From positions 1,684,573 through 1,748,572 of the forward strand of contig NZ_LFJC01000003.1 of NCBI RefSeq assembly GCF_002776695.1: a stretch of 64,000 bases of DNA, given 5' to 3'. The notes below the pieces were generated by a model. The model did no database searches. It had not been told where the DNA came from and worked only from the letters and a program-made list of their open reading frames with translations. This DNA comes from Bradyrhizobium nitroreducens. GTDB lineage: Bacteria > Pseudomonadota > Alphaproteobacteria > Rhizobiales > Xanthobacteraceae. Positions 25,420-34,587 of this stretch are shown one piece after another. The first letter of the stretch is position 1; each line of letters begins with the position of its first letter. The translations under genes were made by a program, and so were the position numbers.

Positions 25420-27858
25420 CTAGTTTTTGCTGCCGGCCACCTTGCCGGGCTCAATATGAAAGACCATCGGCACATTTGGCAGATGGTTCTCTGAACTGGA
25501 CATCAAGAGCAGACGATTGACGGTGTTGTCCTGAATTCCACCCTCGAACAGCATCCCGATCATTCGTGCTTGCTCAAGCGGAATATTCGCTTTCTGCAAA
25601 ACCTGCTGCGCGCGGGCCTGCATGCGCGTAAAGCGGCTCGCGAGCCCCTGCTCCACATTCGGCTTGCGGCTCTGATCGGAGAGTTTCGTCACATATTTGA
25701 ACGTGTCGCGCATGATTTGCCGATAGGTGGCAAACGTATCGTCGAATGATAATCGGGCAATGTCAGAAGAGGTTTGCGGAAACGCGAAGCTGGACTGACG
25801 CATGGCGCGGGCGAGCTCTGGTAGCGCCACTGTTGGTATTCGTCCAGTCCGAGCGGCAGCCATGAGCATCTCTTGCCAACGCGCAGGGCTATCGGTGACG
25901 ATACTGGCGCCTGTGGCCTGGGCCAGATACATGGCCATCTCGAAATTCGGTGCCAACTTTGCCGTACCGAGGCTGCCGCCAACTTTGCCGCTCTCAAACG
26001 GCTCTTGCTGGAGAACAGCGAGCGGATCCTGTTCCTGAAGCCGAAGCATTGCCTGCAAAAGGTCCTCGCGTTCGGCTTCGCTCTTGTCAGGAAAGGCCTT
26101 CTTCATCTGCGACAGCAGAACACGCTGCGGCATCGACATAAGGCCACGCTGGGTGTCTTCCCTCATTAAAGCCCTGGTCCGATCGTCTTCATAGATCTTG
26201 GGGTCGACGCCGGCGGATCGGGATCGCGCCATGTACAACATCTGCTGGCGCAGATGCATATCAAAGTCACACGGATCGGGGATCAGATTGACCAAACCGA
26301 GATCAACCAACGGCATGACCGTGTAAAGGAAAGCGATCGATTTCAGCACCTCTTGGCGATAGGCGCTCGGGGTTTTGACCGGGTTATATTTGGGCTGTAG
26401 CGTGCGCGCATTCACGAAGGGGTGCTGGATGATCAACTCTCCAAAATAAAGCGACGCGCCAAGCGCATACTCCCCTATGGCATCGGGGTGTATTGCTCCG
26501 GTGTAGACCGCGCGAGGCATACCGTCGGGCTTCGGCAGGAGTTTCAGAAGGTCGGTCTCTTCCGGCCACAGGCCTTCGTACATCGAATAAATCTTCGCGA
26601 TCTTCTCATCGGTCATCTCACGTCGGATCGTGACCCAGTCTTTCTCGTTTTTTGCGGTACCGAGCACTTTCTGAAGCGCGTTGGAAAACATGATGTTGCG
26701 TTCGCGAATGCTGCGCTCTGTCCAGGTCGGTCGCAGCGTAGGCGGTTTGGACGCACAACAATCCTTGAAGCGTCGCCCAGAGCCGCACCCGCAGATATCG
26801 TTGGGCCGCAACGGCTTGGCCGATACAGGCTTCTTCAGGTAGTCGCGTTCCTGTTCGGTCCTGCCAAACGCATCCTGATAGTGGACATGACCGCCTTCGT
26901 ACTTCACGTACATCTCGCCACCATAGTGGAAGAGCTCGTTTTCTGGCGGCAAAAGCGTATGGCGGCACTCACGCCAATCTTCGGTCTCGTCCGGGTGCAG
27001 CCACTCTTTACGACCGGCGGCAATAAAGCGGCGGGCTCTCGCCCGGATGATGCGGTTGATGCGCGCAACGTCGGACGCGGCGAGCTTACGCGAATGGATG
27101 AAGGCGTCGGTCCGCACCATTGATTGGCGGTAGTTGCGAGCAAAGGTCCGCTTCTCCAGCGGATTTACATCTGGTTTCTGCGCATATTCGAGATTTGTGA
27201 GGATCAGACAGAAATCGCGCGAGAGAGGGAAGATGGTTTGCGACGCCTTCAAGGCCGTCGACGGATCGAGCGGATAGGCGCAGAGCGCGCCTGCCGGCGG
27301 GACGGCGTGATTGTAAATGGTGACCGGATGATCGCTGATAATGAACTTGATATCAGAGTCTTCTGCGGACGCGATTTCGCGCACCCCTTCGGCCCAGATC
27401 GTGCAGTGCATCGAACGAATGCCCTGCATCTCAAACATTAGATCATTCTGTGTGAGCGCGGGATACTGCGCCTGCAGCCAATCCAAGCCTTTCGGCGTAC
27501 GGATTTTCTGCGCGTCGATATACTGGAACAGCGTTTGGAAATGCTGATGCCATCCGCCCTGATCATCCTTGCAAAACGCACGCACAGCCTGCGCGCCTTT
27601 GGCATCGAGATCACCAAACAATTTGCGCTCGATCTCGTCACTGACGATGGTGCCGAAGAAGGTCGAATAGAGATCTTTCTGTTGAAAGCACCGGGAGGTT
27701 GGCCAATGGATCAGGGAATTGCCGGTGATGACTCGGCCATCATCGAGTGTCTTCTGAGGCGGCTTAAGATCGAGATAGGCGAGCGTGTTGCGGCCTGGCT
27801 CGAAGAAGCCGGCCTGATACCAACGCGGGACATAGTGATTGTCTCTGGTAGGCAACAT
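25420..27858 (-). CDS. DUF4238 and SEC-C motif protein, large
   Basis: 812 residues. Residues 5-265 form a DUF4238 domain (NHYVPRWYQAGFF and, later, IISDHPVTIYN). At residues 352-368 is a SEC-C zinc motif, NDICGCGSGRRFKDCC, with Cys356, 358, 367 and 368. The C-terminal 440 residues are helical with no family I know. DUF4238 alone is usually 250-300 residues, so this is an extended fusion. It is third in an operon after a PLD-like and a DUF2158 gene. The setting suggests phage or plasmid defence. Confidence 0.75.
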   Translation of the reverse strand: MLPTRDNHYVPRWYQAGFFEPGRNTLAYLDLKPPQKTLDDGRVITGNSLIHWPTSRCFQQKDLYSTFFGTIVSDEIERKLFGDLDAKGAQAVRAFCKDDQGGWHQHFQTLFQYIDAQKIRTPKGLDWLQAQYPALTQNDLMFEMQGIRSMHCTIWAEGVREIASAEDSDIKFIISDHPVTIYNHAVPPAGALCAYPLDPSTALKASQTIFPLSRDFCLILTNLEYAQKPDVNPLEKRTFARNYRQSMVRTDAFIHSRKLAASDVARINRIIRARARRFIAAGRKEWLHPDETEDWRECRHTLLPPENELFHYGGEMYVKYEGGHVHYQDAFGRTEQERDYLKKPVSAKPLRPNDICGCGSGRRFKDCCASKPPTLRPTWTERSIRERNIMFSNALQKVLGTAKNEKDWVTIRREMTDEKIAKIYSMYEGLWPEETDLLKLLPKPDGMPRAVYTGAIHPDAIGEYALGASLYFGELIIQHPFVNARTLQPKYNPVKTPSAYRQEVLKSIAFLYTVMPLVDLGLVNLIPDPCDFDMHLRQQMLYMARSRSAGVDPKIYEDDRTRALMREDTQRGLMSMPQRVLLSQMKKAFPDKSEAEREDLLQAMLRLQEQDPLAVLQQEPFESGKVGGSLGTAKLAPNFEMAMYLAQATGASIVTDSPARWQEMLMAAARTGRIPTVALPELARAMRQSSFAFPQTSSDIARLSFDDTFATYRQIMRDTFKYVTKLSDQSRKPNVEQGLASRFTRMQARAQQVLQKANIPLEQARMIGMLFEGGIQDNTVNRLLLMSSSENHLPNVPMVFHIEPGKVAGSKN

Positions 27859-27906
27859 TTTTAGCGTTTGCTGGGTACAAGCAGCGACCTGGCTGGTCCT
27901 TTTGCC

Positions 27907-28104
27907 CTACCCAATCAACTTCAGGGACGTCATTGGAAAGACGCCGTGTTCTTGTTTCCACGGCGGCTTGTCTTGAACGAACCAGTCGCACCAAGCGCTA
28001 ACGTAATCATCATATTGCCCCTGACCGATTTGACTTACCGTCATGTGCGGGCCACCAGACTTCAGTTGGACGACGCTGCCCACCTTAATTTCTTCATCGG
28101 CCAT
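27907..28104 (-). CDS. DUF2158 (YodC-like) small protein
   Basis: 65 residues from the ATG at 28104. IKVGSVVQLKSGGPHMTV and CDWF match the DUF2158 pattern, a small SH3-like barrel. The ATG shares a base with the PLD-like stop (TGATG), so translation is coupled. It may regulate or bind the flanking large proteins. It lies 48 bases ahead of the DUF4238 gene. Confidence 0.75.
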   Translation of the reverse strand: MADEEIKVGSVVQLKSGGPHMTVSQIGQGQYDDYVSAWCDWFVQDKPPWKQEHGVFPMTSLKLIG

Positions 28105-28835
28105 CAAACCAGCACTCCAGCTGCAGTCCAAATTTGCTCATAGGCTGCTATCTTCAGTGCAGCGATATCACTTGCGCGCACAATTTCTGCAGGCGATCTT
28201 TTCGCCAGATCTTTGAGAGACTGGGTGACAGTCCAAGCATCTTTCCGATCGATCAGGATAGCGCGATCGTGCAGCGTCCTGGCTGGAGCCAAGCGGACCT
28301 GGAGTCCGCGGGTTGGGTACTGCGCCTTCCATCGCTTTGCAGCTGGCTCAAGGGACGGTTTTGCCGTCGCTTGATCAGACAGCAATCTAAGCGTCGCCGT
28401 CTCCGGCACTGCGCCGCCGAACTCGAGAAGGACAGAGTCGTCCATGTACGGATCGACGAGCAGAATATCAGAGGTGGCGTGCGAGAACACCTTCGACAGT
28501 GCGGCGTAAGAATCGAAGCTGCCACCGACCGGAATGAATGCACCCTGAGCCGAAGCAGGCGCCGCTAACTCCGCCTTGGCCAAGGCTCGATAGAGCGCCA
28601 TCATTAAGTTTTGAAAACCGGATCGGCGCATCGTCGAACGAGAGAGGGATGACCTAGCGGTGGCAAATTCGGCTTGGATAAGCATATCGCCACTCGCAGC
28701 TATTAGCGCTTCGGCGCGACCAAGCCACGTCAATTGCTCGGGTGATAAATCCTCGATGCCTACGAATGAAGGACACTCTTCGATAATTCGACCGATGCGG
28801 CGATAGAGCTCTTCAGTCGATAGTTCGGAGGCCAT
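28104..28835 (-). CDS. Phospholipase-D-like domain protein
   Basis: 243 residues. The C-terminal half has DILLVDPYMDDSVLLEF and LHDRAILIDRKDAW. The latter reads H-x-R-x4-D, the HxKx4D site of PLD enzymes with Lys changed to Arg, so nuclease or lipase activity is uncertain. One copy only, as in dimeric PLD nucleases. First gene of the PLD / DUF2158 / DUF4238 operon. The N-terminal 100 residues are helical and unassigned. Confidence 0.7.
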   Translation of the reverse strand: MASELSTEELYRRIGRIIEECPSFVGIEDLSPEQLTWLGRAEALIAASGDMLIQAEFATARSSLSRSTMRRSGFQNLMMALYRALAKAELAAPASAQGAFIPVGGSFDSYAALSKVFSHATSDILLVDPYMDDSVLLEFGGAVPETATLRLLSDQATAKPSLEPAAKRWKAQYPTRGLQVRLAPARTLHDRAILIDRKDAWTVTQSLKDLAKRSPAEIVRASDIAALKIAAYEQIWTAAGVLV

Positions 28836-29201
28836 GCTGCTCTCTGACACGAATCGGTGGATCACCAACGGTGACATATCGATCGCGGCCCTACTGGAGA
28901 TAGTGGAACTTCGTACCGCTATTCACAGGTCACGAACTTCGTATGCGGCGCTGCATCAAAAAAAATTGCAGCATAGCGCCACTCTTGAATCCAGTGTCGA
29001 GCTCGGAGCGGCATATGTCGAGCGTTCCTATGACGCTTTCCCTGAGCCTGCGGATACGCCGTCAGGGCAGAAGGACGGCCGTCTCCCTACCGCACGCTTT
29101 GGTGCTCCGGCGAGGACGTCTGGGCTGGTTGGCTATGTCGCGGGCATCCTAGAGCGATATAGGGTAACCAGGATACAACTCGATGCCCTCCGCCTCGACC
29201 T
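28836..29201. other. Promoter region, no gene seen
   Basis: It lies upstream of the PLD-like operon (minus) and downstream of the DUF2235 gene (minus). A 141-residue plus-strand frame crosses it, but it has no ribosome site and overlaps the end of the DUF2235 gene, so I do not call it. Confidence 0.5.
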
Positions 29202-30500
29202 TTATGGGTCCGATACGCCAACGCGAGGATCGTCAGCGCGCACGGAAGTCTGGAACTGAGCCGGATCAACTTTCTTGCGCTGCGCCCACTCAACAAGATT
29301 GGCCGGACGATACGTGGGGTCGGCGCGCCACCGCTTGAACACGTTGGCATCTATCGTCTCATTTACATTAACGTGACTTCCATCGTCTCGAATGTCGGGC
29401 TCTTGGCCAATGGTGCGATAAAGCGGCGGAAAAATCCAAGCGTAGACTCCCGATCCAAACGACTTATACGAATCAGCAATTTTTCCTGTCATATCATCGC
29501 CATCAAGGTCCACCTCGGAACGGAACGAAAGCCCTTGGGATTCGGCCTTCTTCATCATCCAGTGCAGCGGTGCTTGCGCAAGCAGATCTGTCTCGTAGCC
29601 TCCCCCAACGTTTGCGTGAGCGCCCACGAACCACCGCTGCTCCACACCCGAGAGCGGGCGGACCTGCGAAAGATTCTTCGGGTCTTTATGATGAACGTCC
29701 CATAGCGTCGGGGCAAAGTCTTTGCGGTGCTCATCGATAGCAAGAGCATGATAGCCGTTCAGGATGTGGATGCGAAGTCCGGTTTGCAGATAGTCAAACG
29801 AAGAACGGCTAATGCCGGGAATATCCCCAGCGGCCAATCCCACTGACCCTACCGTGTCCCAAACTCCGACGACCTTTATTTTTGTCGGCAATGAGTATTT
29901 GAGCAGCCATCTCTCCTGCTGCGTCATCTTGCTTGCTTCCCCAGCCGCCTCCTTGTCCCTTAAATCCCAGATGCTTTCTTCGTTTCCTTTCTTATAGCGC
30001 TCAAACAACTCAGCCACGCCAATCGGCGCTCCAGCTTTCAGAATGCCATCAATGGCGATCAATCCCGCAAAGCTTCTAGCCGTGAAGGCTCCCCGGCTAA
30101 ATCCGAAAATGAAGATTTCATCCCCGTCGTTGTAGTTTTCAATGAGCCATTCGTAAGCGAGACGAATGTTATCATCGAGCCCTTGGCCGAATACTCCGCC
30201 TAAGAACCCGTTGACACCAACGGAATAGTAAACGAGCTGGGATTTTCCATCTTTGCTCTTCGCTGCGCACAGCGCCCGCATGCGCCATACATTTGTGTTG
30301 CTATCGACGCTGTTCCAGGTGCCGTCGAAGAAGACCACGAGGCGCTTTTGCTGCTGCTCTAAGTTTGCAAAGTTTGGCTGGTAGCCACTCTTCTCTGCGG
30401 GTCGACCAATGATCACCCCAACCGCGACAATGGCCACGATGGCTATCAATAGGCCAATCCAGTGCGCGAAACGCTCGAATATCCGCCAAGCTGTTTTCAT
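29202..30500 (-). CDS. Membrane-anchored DUF2235 alpha/beta hydrolase
   Basis: 432 residues. An N-terminal helix (FAHWIGLLIAIVAIVAVGVII) anchors it in the membrane. The DUF2235 domain follows: RLVVFFDGTWNS, the nucleophile elbow FGFSRGAFTAR (G-x-S-x-G) and KVVGVWDTVGSVG. DUF2235 includes Tle1-type phospholipases of type VI secretion, but no T6SS genes are near and the protein is anchored, so a cell-envelope or defence role is as likely. The ATG at 30500 begins the anchor. Confidence 0.82.
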   Translation of the reverse strand: MKTAWRIFERFAHWIGLLIAIVAIVAVGVIIGRPAEKSGYQPNFANLEQQQKRLVVFFDGTWNSVDSNTNVWRMRALCAAKSKDGKSQLVYYSVGVNGFLGGVFGQGLDDNIRLAYEWLIENYNDGDEIFIFGFSRGAFTARSFAGLIAIDGILKAGAPIGVAELFERYKKGNEESIWDLRDKEAAGEASKMTQQERWLLKYSLPTKIKVVGVWDTVGSVGLAAGDIPGISRSSFDYLQTGLRIHILNGYHALAIDEHRKDFAPTLWDVHHKDPKNLSQVRPLSGVEQRWFVGAHANVGGGYETDLLAQAPLHWMMKKAESQGLSFRSEVDLDGDDMTGKIADSYKSFGSGVYAWIFPPLYRTIGQEPDIRDDGSHVNVNETIDANVFKRWRADPTYRPANLVEWAQRKKVDPAQFQTSVRADDPRVGVSDP

Positions 30501-30993
30501 GATGATGCCCCCGCGATATCCGCCCCGAGCAGAAGCGAATCGACCCAAGCCGCGAAGGTAGTCTGTTTGATGGCAATATGCACGTGATGCGTTTATTTGG
30601 ATTCCACGCTACTTTTGCGAGCTGGATCCCTTATCGGCCCATGGGACCGTTCGGACATCGATGGCGATGCTGTTTCGAGACCCTCGGGTTGAAGGCCGCC
30701 GCAACCGCCAACCTTACGGCCGCAGTTCTGAGCCGAAGGAGGGAGAGGAAGAACCGCAAATTAGCTGCCAGGGACCGGAACACTCTTGGTCGTCCTAGGG
30801 GTCTCAGCGTGGCTTTCAAAGCCGAGTGGCCGGCTTCATGAAACACCAAATCCTGACGTCTATCAAACCGGCAGCAGCTCACTTCAAGTTCATCTTCACC
30901 AAGACTTACCAAGCGGAGCTGATTAGCTCGGCGATGGAGCTCGATCGCCAAGCCGATGGGGCTTTCTTTTGGCGAGGATGCGATAGGAGGTCG
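30501..30993. other. Gene-poor stretch with a possible protease remnant
   Basis: On the minus strand, 30631-30951 is an open frame of about 106 codons with a TTG start and the words DLVFHEAGHSALKA. HEAGH looks like a zinc-metalloprotease site, but the frame lacks any other support. It may be a decayed ImmA-like or peptidase fragment. Confidence 0.3.
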
Positions 30994-31482
30994 CTACTCG
31001 ACTGCACACCCGCCGTACTTTGACTCTTCATCCTGAACATAGCGAGCCAACGTTTCTCTTACAACGCTTGTCGCTTCTTCCAGTCTTTGAAGCATAGTTC
31101 TCAAATTCGAGATAGTTGCTTCCTCCATATGTAGATTTTGAGGGGCAAGAGTTGCTCGGATGAGTTGGTCGAGCGGCATTGGGGAAATCGACATTGCGGC
31201 CGAAGCGTTACCGTATTCAAACAATGACTCAGAAATCAGATTGCCGTCCGGGGTAAGTCTGCACGACGACGTCAAGTTGGATGAAATTGCTTCTTCTAGC
31301 AGCCCAGCAGGAATTTCAATCGCGGCGACAACGGTCCTGGTCTCACTGTCTCTGTATCCAAACCGATAAAGATCATCCGCCGTTCGCGCATTTCCGAGGC
31401 ACACGCGTTCGGCAAAGGGTTCAATTGCTTGTCGAGCAGCAAGAGCCAATACCTTAACTCCGTCAACGTCCCCTTCCCACAA
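30994..31482 (-). CDS. Hypothetical protein divergent from an XRE regulator
   Basis: Up to 162 residues. The only long-frame start is TTG at 31482; the true start may be further in. The middle (TRTVVAAIEIPAGLLEEAI) and the C-terminus (NLRTMLQRLEEATSVVRETLARYVQ, in parts) are helix-forming. No domain recognised. It shares an operator-like inverted repeat with the divergent XRE gene and could be the toxin or target of that regulator. Confidence 0.55.
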   Translation of the reverse strand: MWEGDVDGVKVLALAARQAIEPFAERVCLGNARTADDLYRFGYRDSETRTVVAAIEIPAGLLEEAISSNLTSSCRLTPDGNLISESLFEYGNASAAMSISPMPLDQLIRATLAPQNLHMEEATISNLRTMLQRLEEATSVVRETLARYVQDEESKYGGCAVE

Positions 31483-31501
31483 ATACCTAATTTATCGGTA
31501 T
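31483..31501. promoter_or_regulatory. Operator-like inverted repeat ATACC-N9-GGTAT
   Basis: ATACCTAATTTATCGGTAT: five outer pairs match exactly and one inner pair also matches. It lies in the 60-base gap between the minus-strand hypothetical gene and the XRE gene, directly against the former's start. A plausible autoregulatory site for the XRE protein. Confidence 0.5.
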
Positions 31502-31544
31502 CTGAAAAGTCGTTCTATGTGTCTGGCCCCCTTTCGGAGGCTAG

Positions 31545-31781
31545 ATGCCCAAGACGGTTACTTCGCCCATTCAAAAGAAGCTCGCCGCGATGTTGGTCGA
31601 GCTAAGAAAGGGTGCGGGACTCCGTCAGATTGATCTCGCCAACAAACTTGGGGTCTACCAATCCTGGGTAACCCATCTTGAATCTGGCCAACGTCGAATA
31701 GACGTCGTTGAGCTGATCGAGTTGGGGCGAGCCATTGGCTTTGACCCCGCCGAGGTCGTTCGGAAACTCAATAAGCGTTAG
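31545..31781 (+). CDS. XRE-family helix-turn-helix regulator
   Basis: 78 residues, nearly all one HTH domain: LRQIDLANKLGVYQSWVTHL with ESGQRRIDV after it. Small single-domain XRE proteins often act as antitoxins or element repressors. It converges with the Ku gene eight bases away. Confidence 0.88.
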   Translation: MPKTVTSPIQKKLAAMLVELRKGAGLRQIDLANKLGVYQSWVTHLESGQRRIDVVELIELGRAIGFDPAEVVRKLNKR

Positions 31782-31788
31782 GGGCAAG

Positions 31789-32724
31789 CTAGGCAGACCG
31801 ACGCTGCGACCTTGCCGGTTGCTTTTTTGCACCTGCCTCCTTTGCCTGCTTCTTGCCGGCAAATGGCATCAGCATTTCCTTCTGACCGCTTGCGGCCTTG
31901 CGCGGCTTCTTAGTCGACTTCTTCGGAGTATTTGCAGTCTCCGTCGACTTCTCTCTCCCGACGCTCTGTCGTAGCGCCTCCATCAGATCAACGACGTTCT
32001 CACCCTTTGGCCGCTCCTTGGGGCGGATCATCTTGCCGGCGCGTTTCTGGTTGATCAGTTCTACCAGGGCGCTTTCGTAATGGTCCTCAAACTTCTCGGG
32101 ATCGAATGTACCTGCCTTCTGGTTCACGATGTGCCTGGCGAGATCCAGCATGTCTTTGGTGACTTTGATGTCCTGGATTTCGTCGAAGTACTCCTGCTCG
32201 CTGCGGACCTCATAGGGGTAACGCAGCAACGTTCCCACCAGCCCTTTGTCCATTGGCTCAAGCGCAATGATGTGCTCGCGATTGGTCAGGACGACGCGGC
32301 CGATGGCGACCTTGTTCATTTCGCGGATGGTCTCGCGGATCACCGCGAAGGCGTCGTGGCCGACCTTGCCGTCCGGACGAAGGTAATAGGGTCGGATCAG
32401 GTAGCGCGGGTCGATCTCTGACTTGTCGACGAACTCATCGATTTCGATCGTTCGGGTCGATTCCAACGCGATCTCTTCGAGCTCCTCCTTCGTCACCTCG
32501 ATGAACTGCCCTTTCTCCAGCTCATATCCCTTGACGATGTCTTCGTTGGGCACCTCATCGCCCGTGTCTTGATCCACCTTGATGTACTTGATGCGGTGGC
32601 CCGTCTGCCGATTGAGCTGATTGAAGGAGATCTTCTCGGACTCAGAAGTCGCTGGGTAAAGCGCCACGGGACAAGTCACGAGGGACAGACGCAGGAAGCC
32701 TTTCCAGTTGGCGCGGGGGGCCAT
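31789..32724 (-). CDS. ku: Ku protein of non-homologous end joining
   Basis: 311 residues from MAPRANWKGFLRLSLVTCPV, the typical bacterial Ku start. The core contains YLIRPYYLRPDGKVGHDAF and VLTNREHIIALEP, the DNA-ring bridge region. The C-terminal tail is Lys-rich (KKSTKKPRKAAS), as in bacterial Ku that also binds DNA by its tail. It holds DNA ends for ligase LigD, which is not in the window. Rhizobia often carry several ku genes; an island copy is usual. Confidence 0.95.
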   Translation of the reverse strand: MAPRANWKGFLRLSLVTCPVALYPATSESEKISFNQLNRQTGHRIKYIKVDQDTGDEVPNEDIVKGYELEKGQFIEVTKEELEEIALESTRTIEIDEFVDKSEIDPRYLIRPYYLRPDGKVGHDAFAVIRETIREMNKVAIGRVVLTNREHIIALEPMDKGLVGTLLRYPYEVRSEQEYFDEIQDIKVTKDMLDLARHIVNQKAGTFDPEKFEDHYESALVELINQKRAGKMIRPKERPKGENVVDLMEALRQSVGREKSTETANTPKKSTKKPRKAASGQKEMLMPFAGKKQAKEAGAKKQPARSQRRSA

Positions 32725-32975
32725 GTACGCAGAACTCCATGTTGGACGGCTCGGACTCAAGACGATCGAAAGCTGCTGGTTCCGACAATGTCGGGGCAAA
32801 TAAACCTGCCTGCCTCCTTTAGTCGGACTCGACTTGTGTTCTCCTTATGTTCTGATTCCATCATGAACGATCGACCTGCGAGTTGGCGAATGCCCACCCC
32901 GAAACAGATGGAAAAGCTAGCCGCCTCAACGGGGAAGGAAGCCGCGAGGGAGCGTTCGCTCGCCCCCAAGGCGAC

Positions 32976-33263
32976 ATGCCGGATGAATACTGGCGTGCCC
33001 TCCTCGACGCCCAAGACCAGACAGCGGCCTCGGGAATTTCGAGCCCCGTCCAGCGCCTCTGCGAGATGCCGCAGCACGTCCTGCGAGTTTCCTGCCGCAG
33101 GTGCGAGCGCATTGTTGAGATCCAGAAAGTGGACGCCGTCCATCTCTACGGACAGCAGGCGAGCTGGAAGGAGGTCGGGCAACGATTGTTGGACAACACA
33201 TGCCAGAACCGAACCGGCCGCCACGAGGAGGACGGTTGCTGGCCGGCCTTCGGGCCCGTTTGA
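32976..33263 (+). CDS. Zinc-ribbon protein near Ku
   Basis: About 95 residues from the ATG at 32976 (AAGGCG four bases upstream); a TTG at 32883 would give 126. The C-terminus VLRVSCRRCERIVEIQ, then KDAVHLYG-like VDAVHLYG, then LLDNTCQNRTGRHEEDGCWP supplies C-x2-C and two further Cys for a zinc site. I believe similar genes occur beside repair genes in Bradyrhizobium. Function unknown, probably nucleic-acid binding. Confidence 0.65.
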   Translation: MPDEYWRALLDAQDQTAASGISSPVQRLCEMPQHVLRVSCRRCERIVEIQKVDAVHLYGQQASWKEVGQRLLDNTCQNRTGRHEEDGCWPAFGPV

Positions 33264-33285
33264 ACGATCACCTGCGTCACCCCGA

Positions 33286-33735
33286 ATGGCTCCGAAGCAT
33301 CACCCGACGCCGCTCTCCGGCGGCGACCGGAAGGCGCTTGGCAAGGAGCTCGGCAAGGCACGCGCGATGACCACCATCCTGGCCGAGCAGTCCACAGCGG
33401 CTCGCGCCAAGGGTGAAGCACTGATCGAACAGGCGGATCGCCTCCTGTGTGAGAGCTGGAACGAGCGCATGTGGGCGAATGGCGAGCCGGTCGATCCTTC
33501 GCCGGCGATCGATCAGGCGATCAACGGTGGCTATCCTTGGGTGGAGATCCAATGCTCCCGCTGCAAGACCCGGCGTGACGTCGATCTCGCTATTTTGCCG
33601 CACGCCTCCACAACCTTTGTCCATGACCTGGCCGGCAGGCTCCGGTGCAACAAATGTGCTAAGGCGGGACGCCGTCCTCTGGCGACGCTGCTTCAGCTCG
33701 TGCGCCGACCCCGCCCTGCTGTTTCAGAGACGTGA
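33286..33735 (+). CDS. Zinc-ribbon protein near SRAP
   Basis: 149 residues. [20 protein letters not shown] and [20 protein letters not shown] form two C-x2-C knuckles, a zinc ribbon. The N-terminal part is helical ([20 protein letters not shown]). The stop lies two bases before the SRAP start codon, so the two are an operon. No strong ribosome site at the ATG at 33286; the start could be the later ATG at 33367. Confidence 0.65.
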   Translation: MAPKHHPTPLSGGDRKALGKELGKARAMTTILAEQSTAARAKGEALIEQADRLLCESWNERMWANGEPVDPSPAIDQAINGGYPWVEIQCSRCKTRRDVDLAILPHASTTFVHDLAGRLRCNKCAKAGRRPLATLLQLVRRPRPAVSET

Positions 33736-33737
33736 CG

Positions 33738-34463
33738 ATGTGCAATCTCTACTCGATGACCAAGAACGTCGATGCAATACGTCAGTTGTTCGGAGCCTTG
33801 AACAGCCGCGTCGGCAACTTGCCAAGCATGCCGGGCATCTTTCCCGACTATCCCGCGCCCATCGTCCGCAACGCCGCAGACGGACGCGAGGTCGTGATGG
33901 CGCGGTGGGGAATGCCTTCGTCCTCGAAGGCTTTGATGGACGCCACGAAGAAGCGAGCGGAAAAGCTCGAGGCCAAGGGCAAGCAGGTCGACTTCAAGGA
34001 GCTGCTCCGAATGGAGCCAGACTCCGGGACAACAAACATCCGCAATACGAAGAGCAGCCACTGGAAGCGGTGGCTCGAGCCGGACAATCGCTGCCTGGTC
34101 CCCTTCACCAGCTTCAGCGAGTACGACACCATCGATGGAAAGAAGGTCCCTGTATGGTTCTCCCCAGATGAGAGCCGCCCCCTGCTGGCCTTTGGTGGAA
34201 TCTGGACGAACTGGACGTCTGTGCGAAAGGCAAAGGAAGGCGAGGTCACGGCCGATGTATTTGGGTTCCTGACCTGTGATCCCAACGCGGAAGTGAAACG
34301 CGTCCACCCGAAGGCGATGCCGGTCATCCTCACAACGGCCGAAGAACACGACACCTGGATGCGCGCGCCTTGGGACGAGGCAAAGGCGCTGCAGCGGCCG
34401 CTCCCGGACGGCGCGCTGAAGATCGTGGCGACCGGCGAGAAGGAAGACCCGGCCGCGGCCTAG
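33738..34463 (+). CDS. SOS-response-associated peptidase (SRAP, YedK/HMCES-like)
   Basis: 241 residues beginning MCNLYS, where Cys2 is the catalytic nucleophile exposed after Met removal; this fixes the start. Further motifs: [28 protein letters not shown] and MPVILT. SRAP proteins crosslink to abasic sites in single-stranded DNA and protect them. Place beside Ku and zinc-ribbon genes suggests a DNA-repair block. Confidence 0.95.
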   Translation: MCNLYSMTKNVDAIRQLFGALNSRVGNLPSMPGIFPDYPAPIVRNAADGREVVMARWGMPSSSKALMDATKKRAEKLEAKGKQVDFKELLRMEPDSGTTNIRNTKSSHWKRWLEPDNRCLVPFTSFSEYDTIDGKKVPVWFSPDESRPLLAFGGIWTNWTSVRKAKEGEVTADVFGFLTCDPNAEVKRVHPKAMPVILTTAEEHDTWMRAPWDEAKALQRPLPDGALKIVATGEKEDPAAA

Positions 34464-34587
34464 TGTTGTGCACAAGAGGGCGGAACACGTGGACAAGATC
34501 CAGTGCCGGCGATTTCGAATCCCTGCCCTGTGGTAACCGCCCGGAACGAGGGCGAGAGACGAGGATTCGTCTCGGTGGAGCGAATTC

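Noticed and set aside
28834..29259. A 141-codon plus-strand frame between the PLD-like and DUF2235 genes
   Set aside because: No ribosome site, no domain, and it runs into the end of the DUF2235 gene on the other strand.
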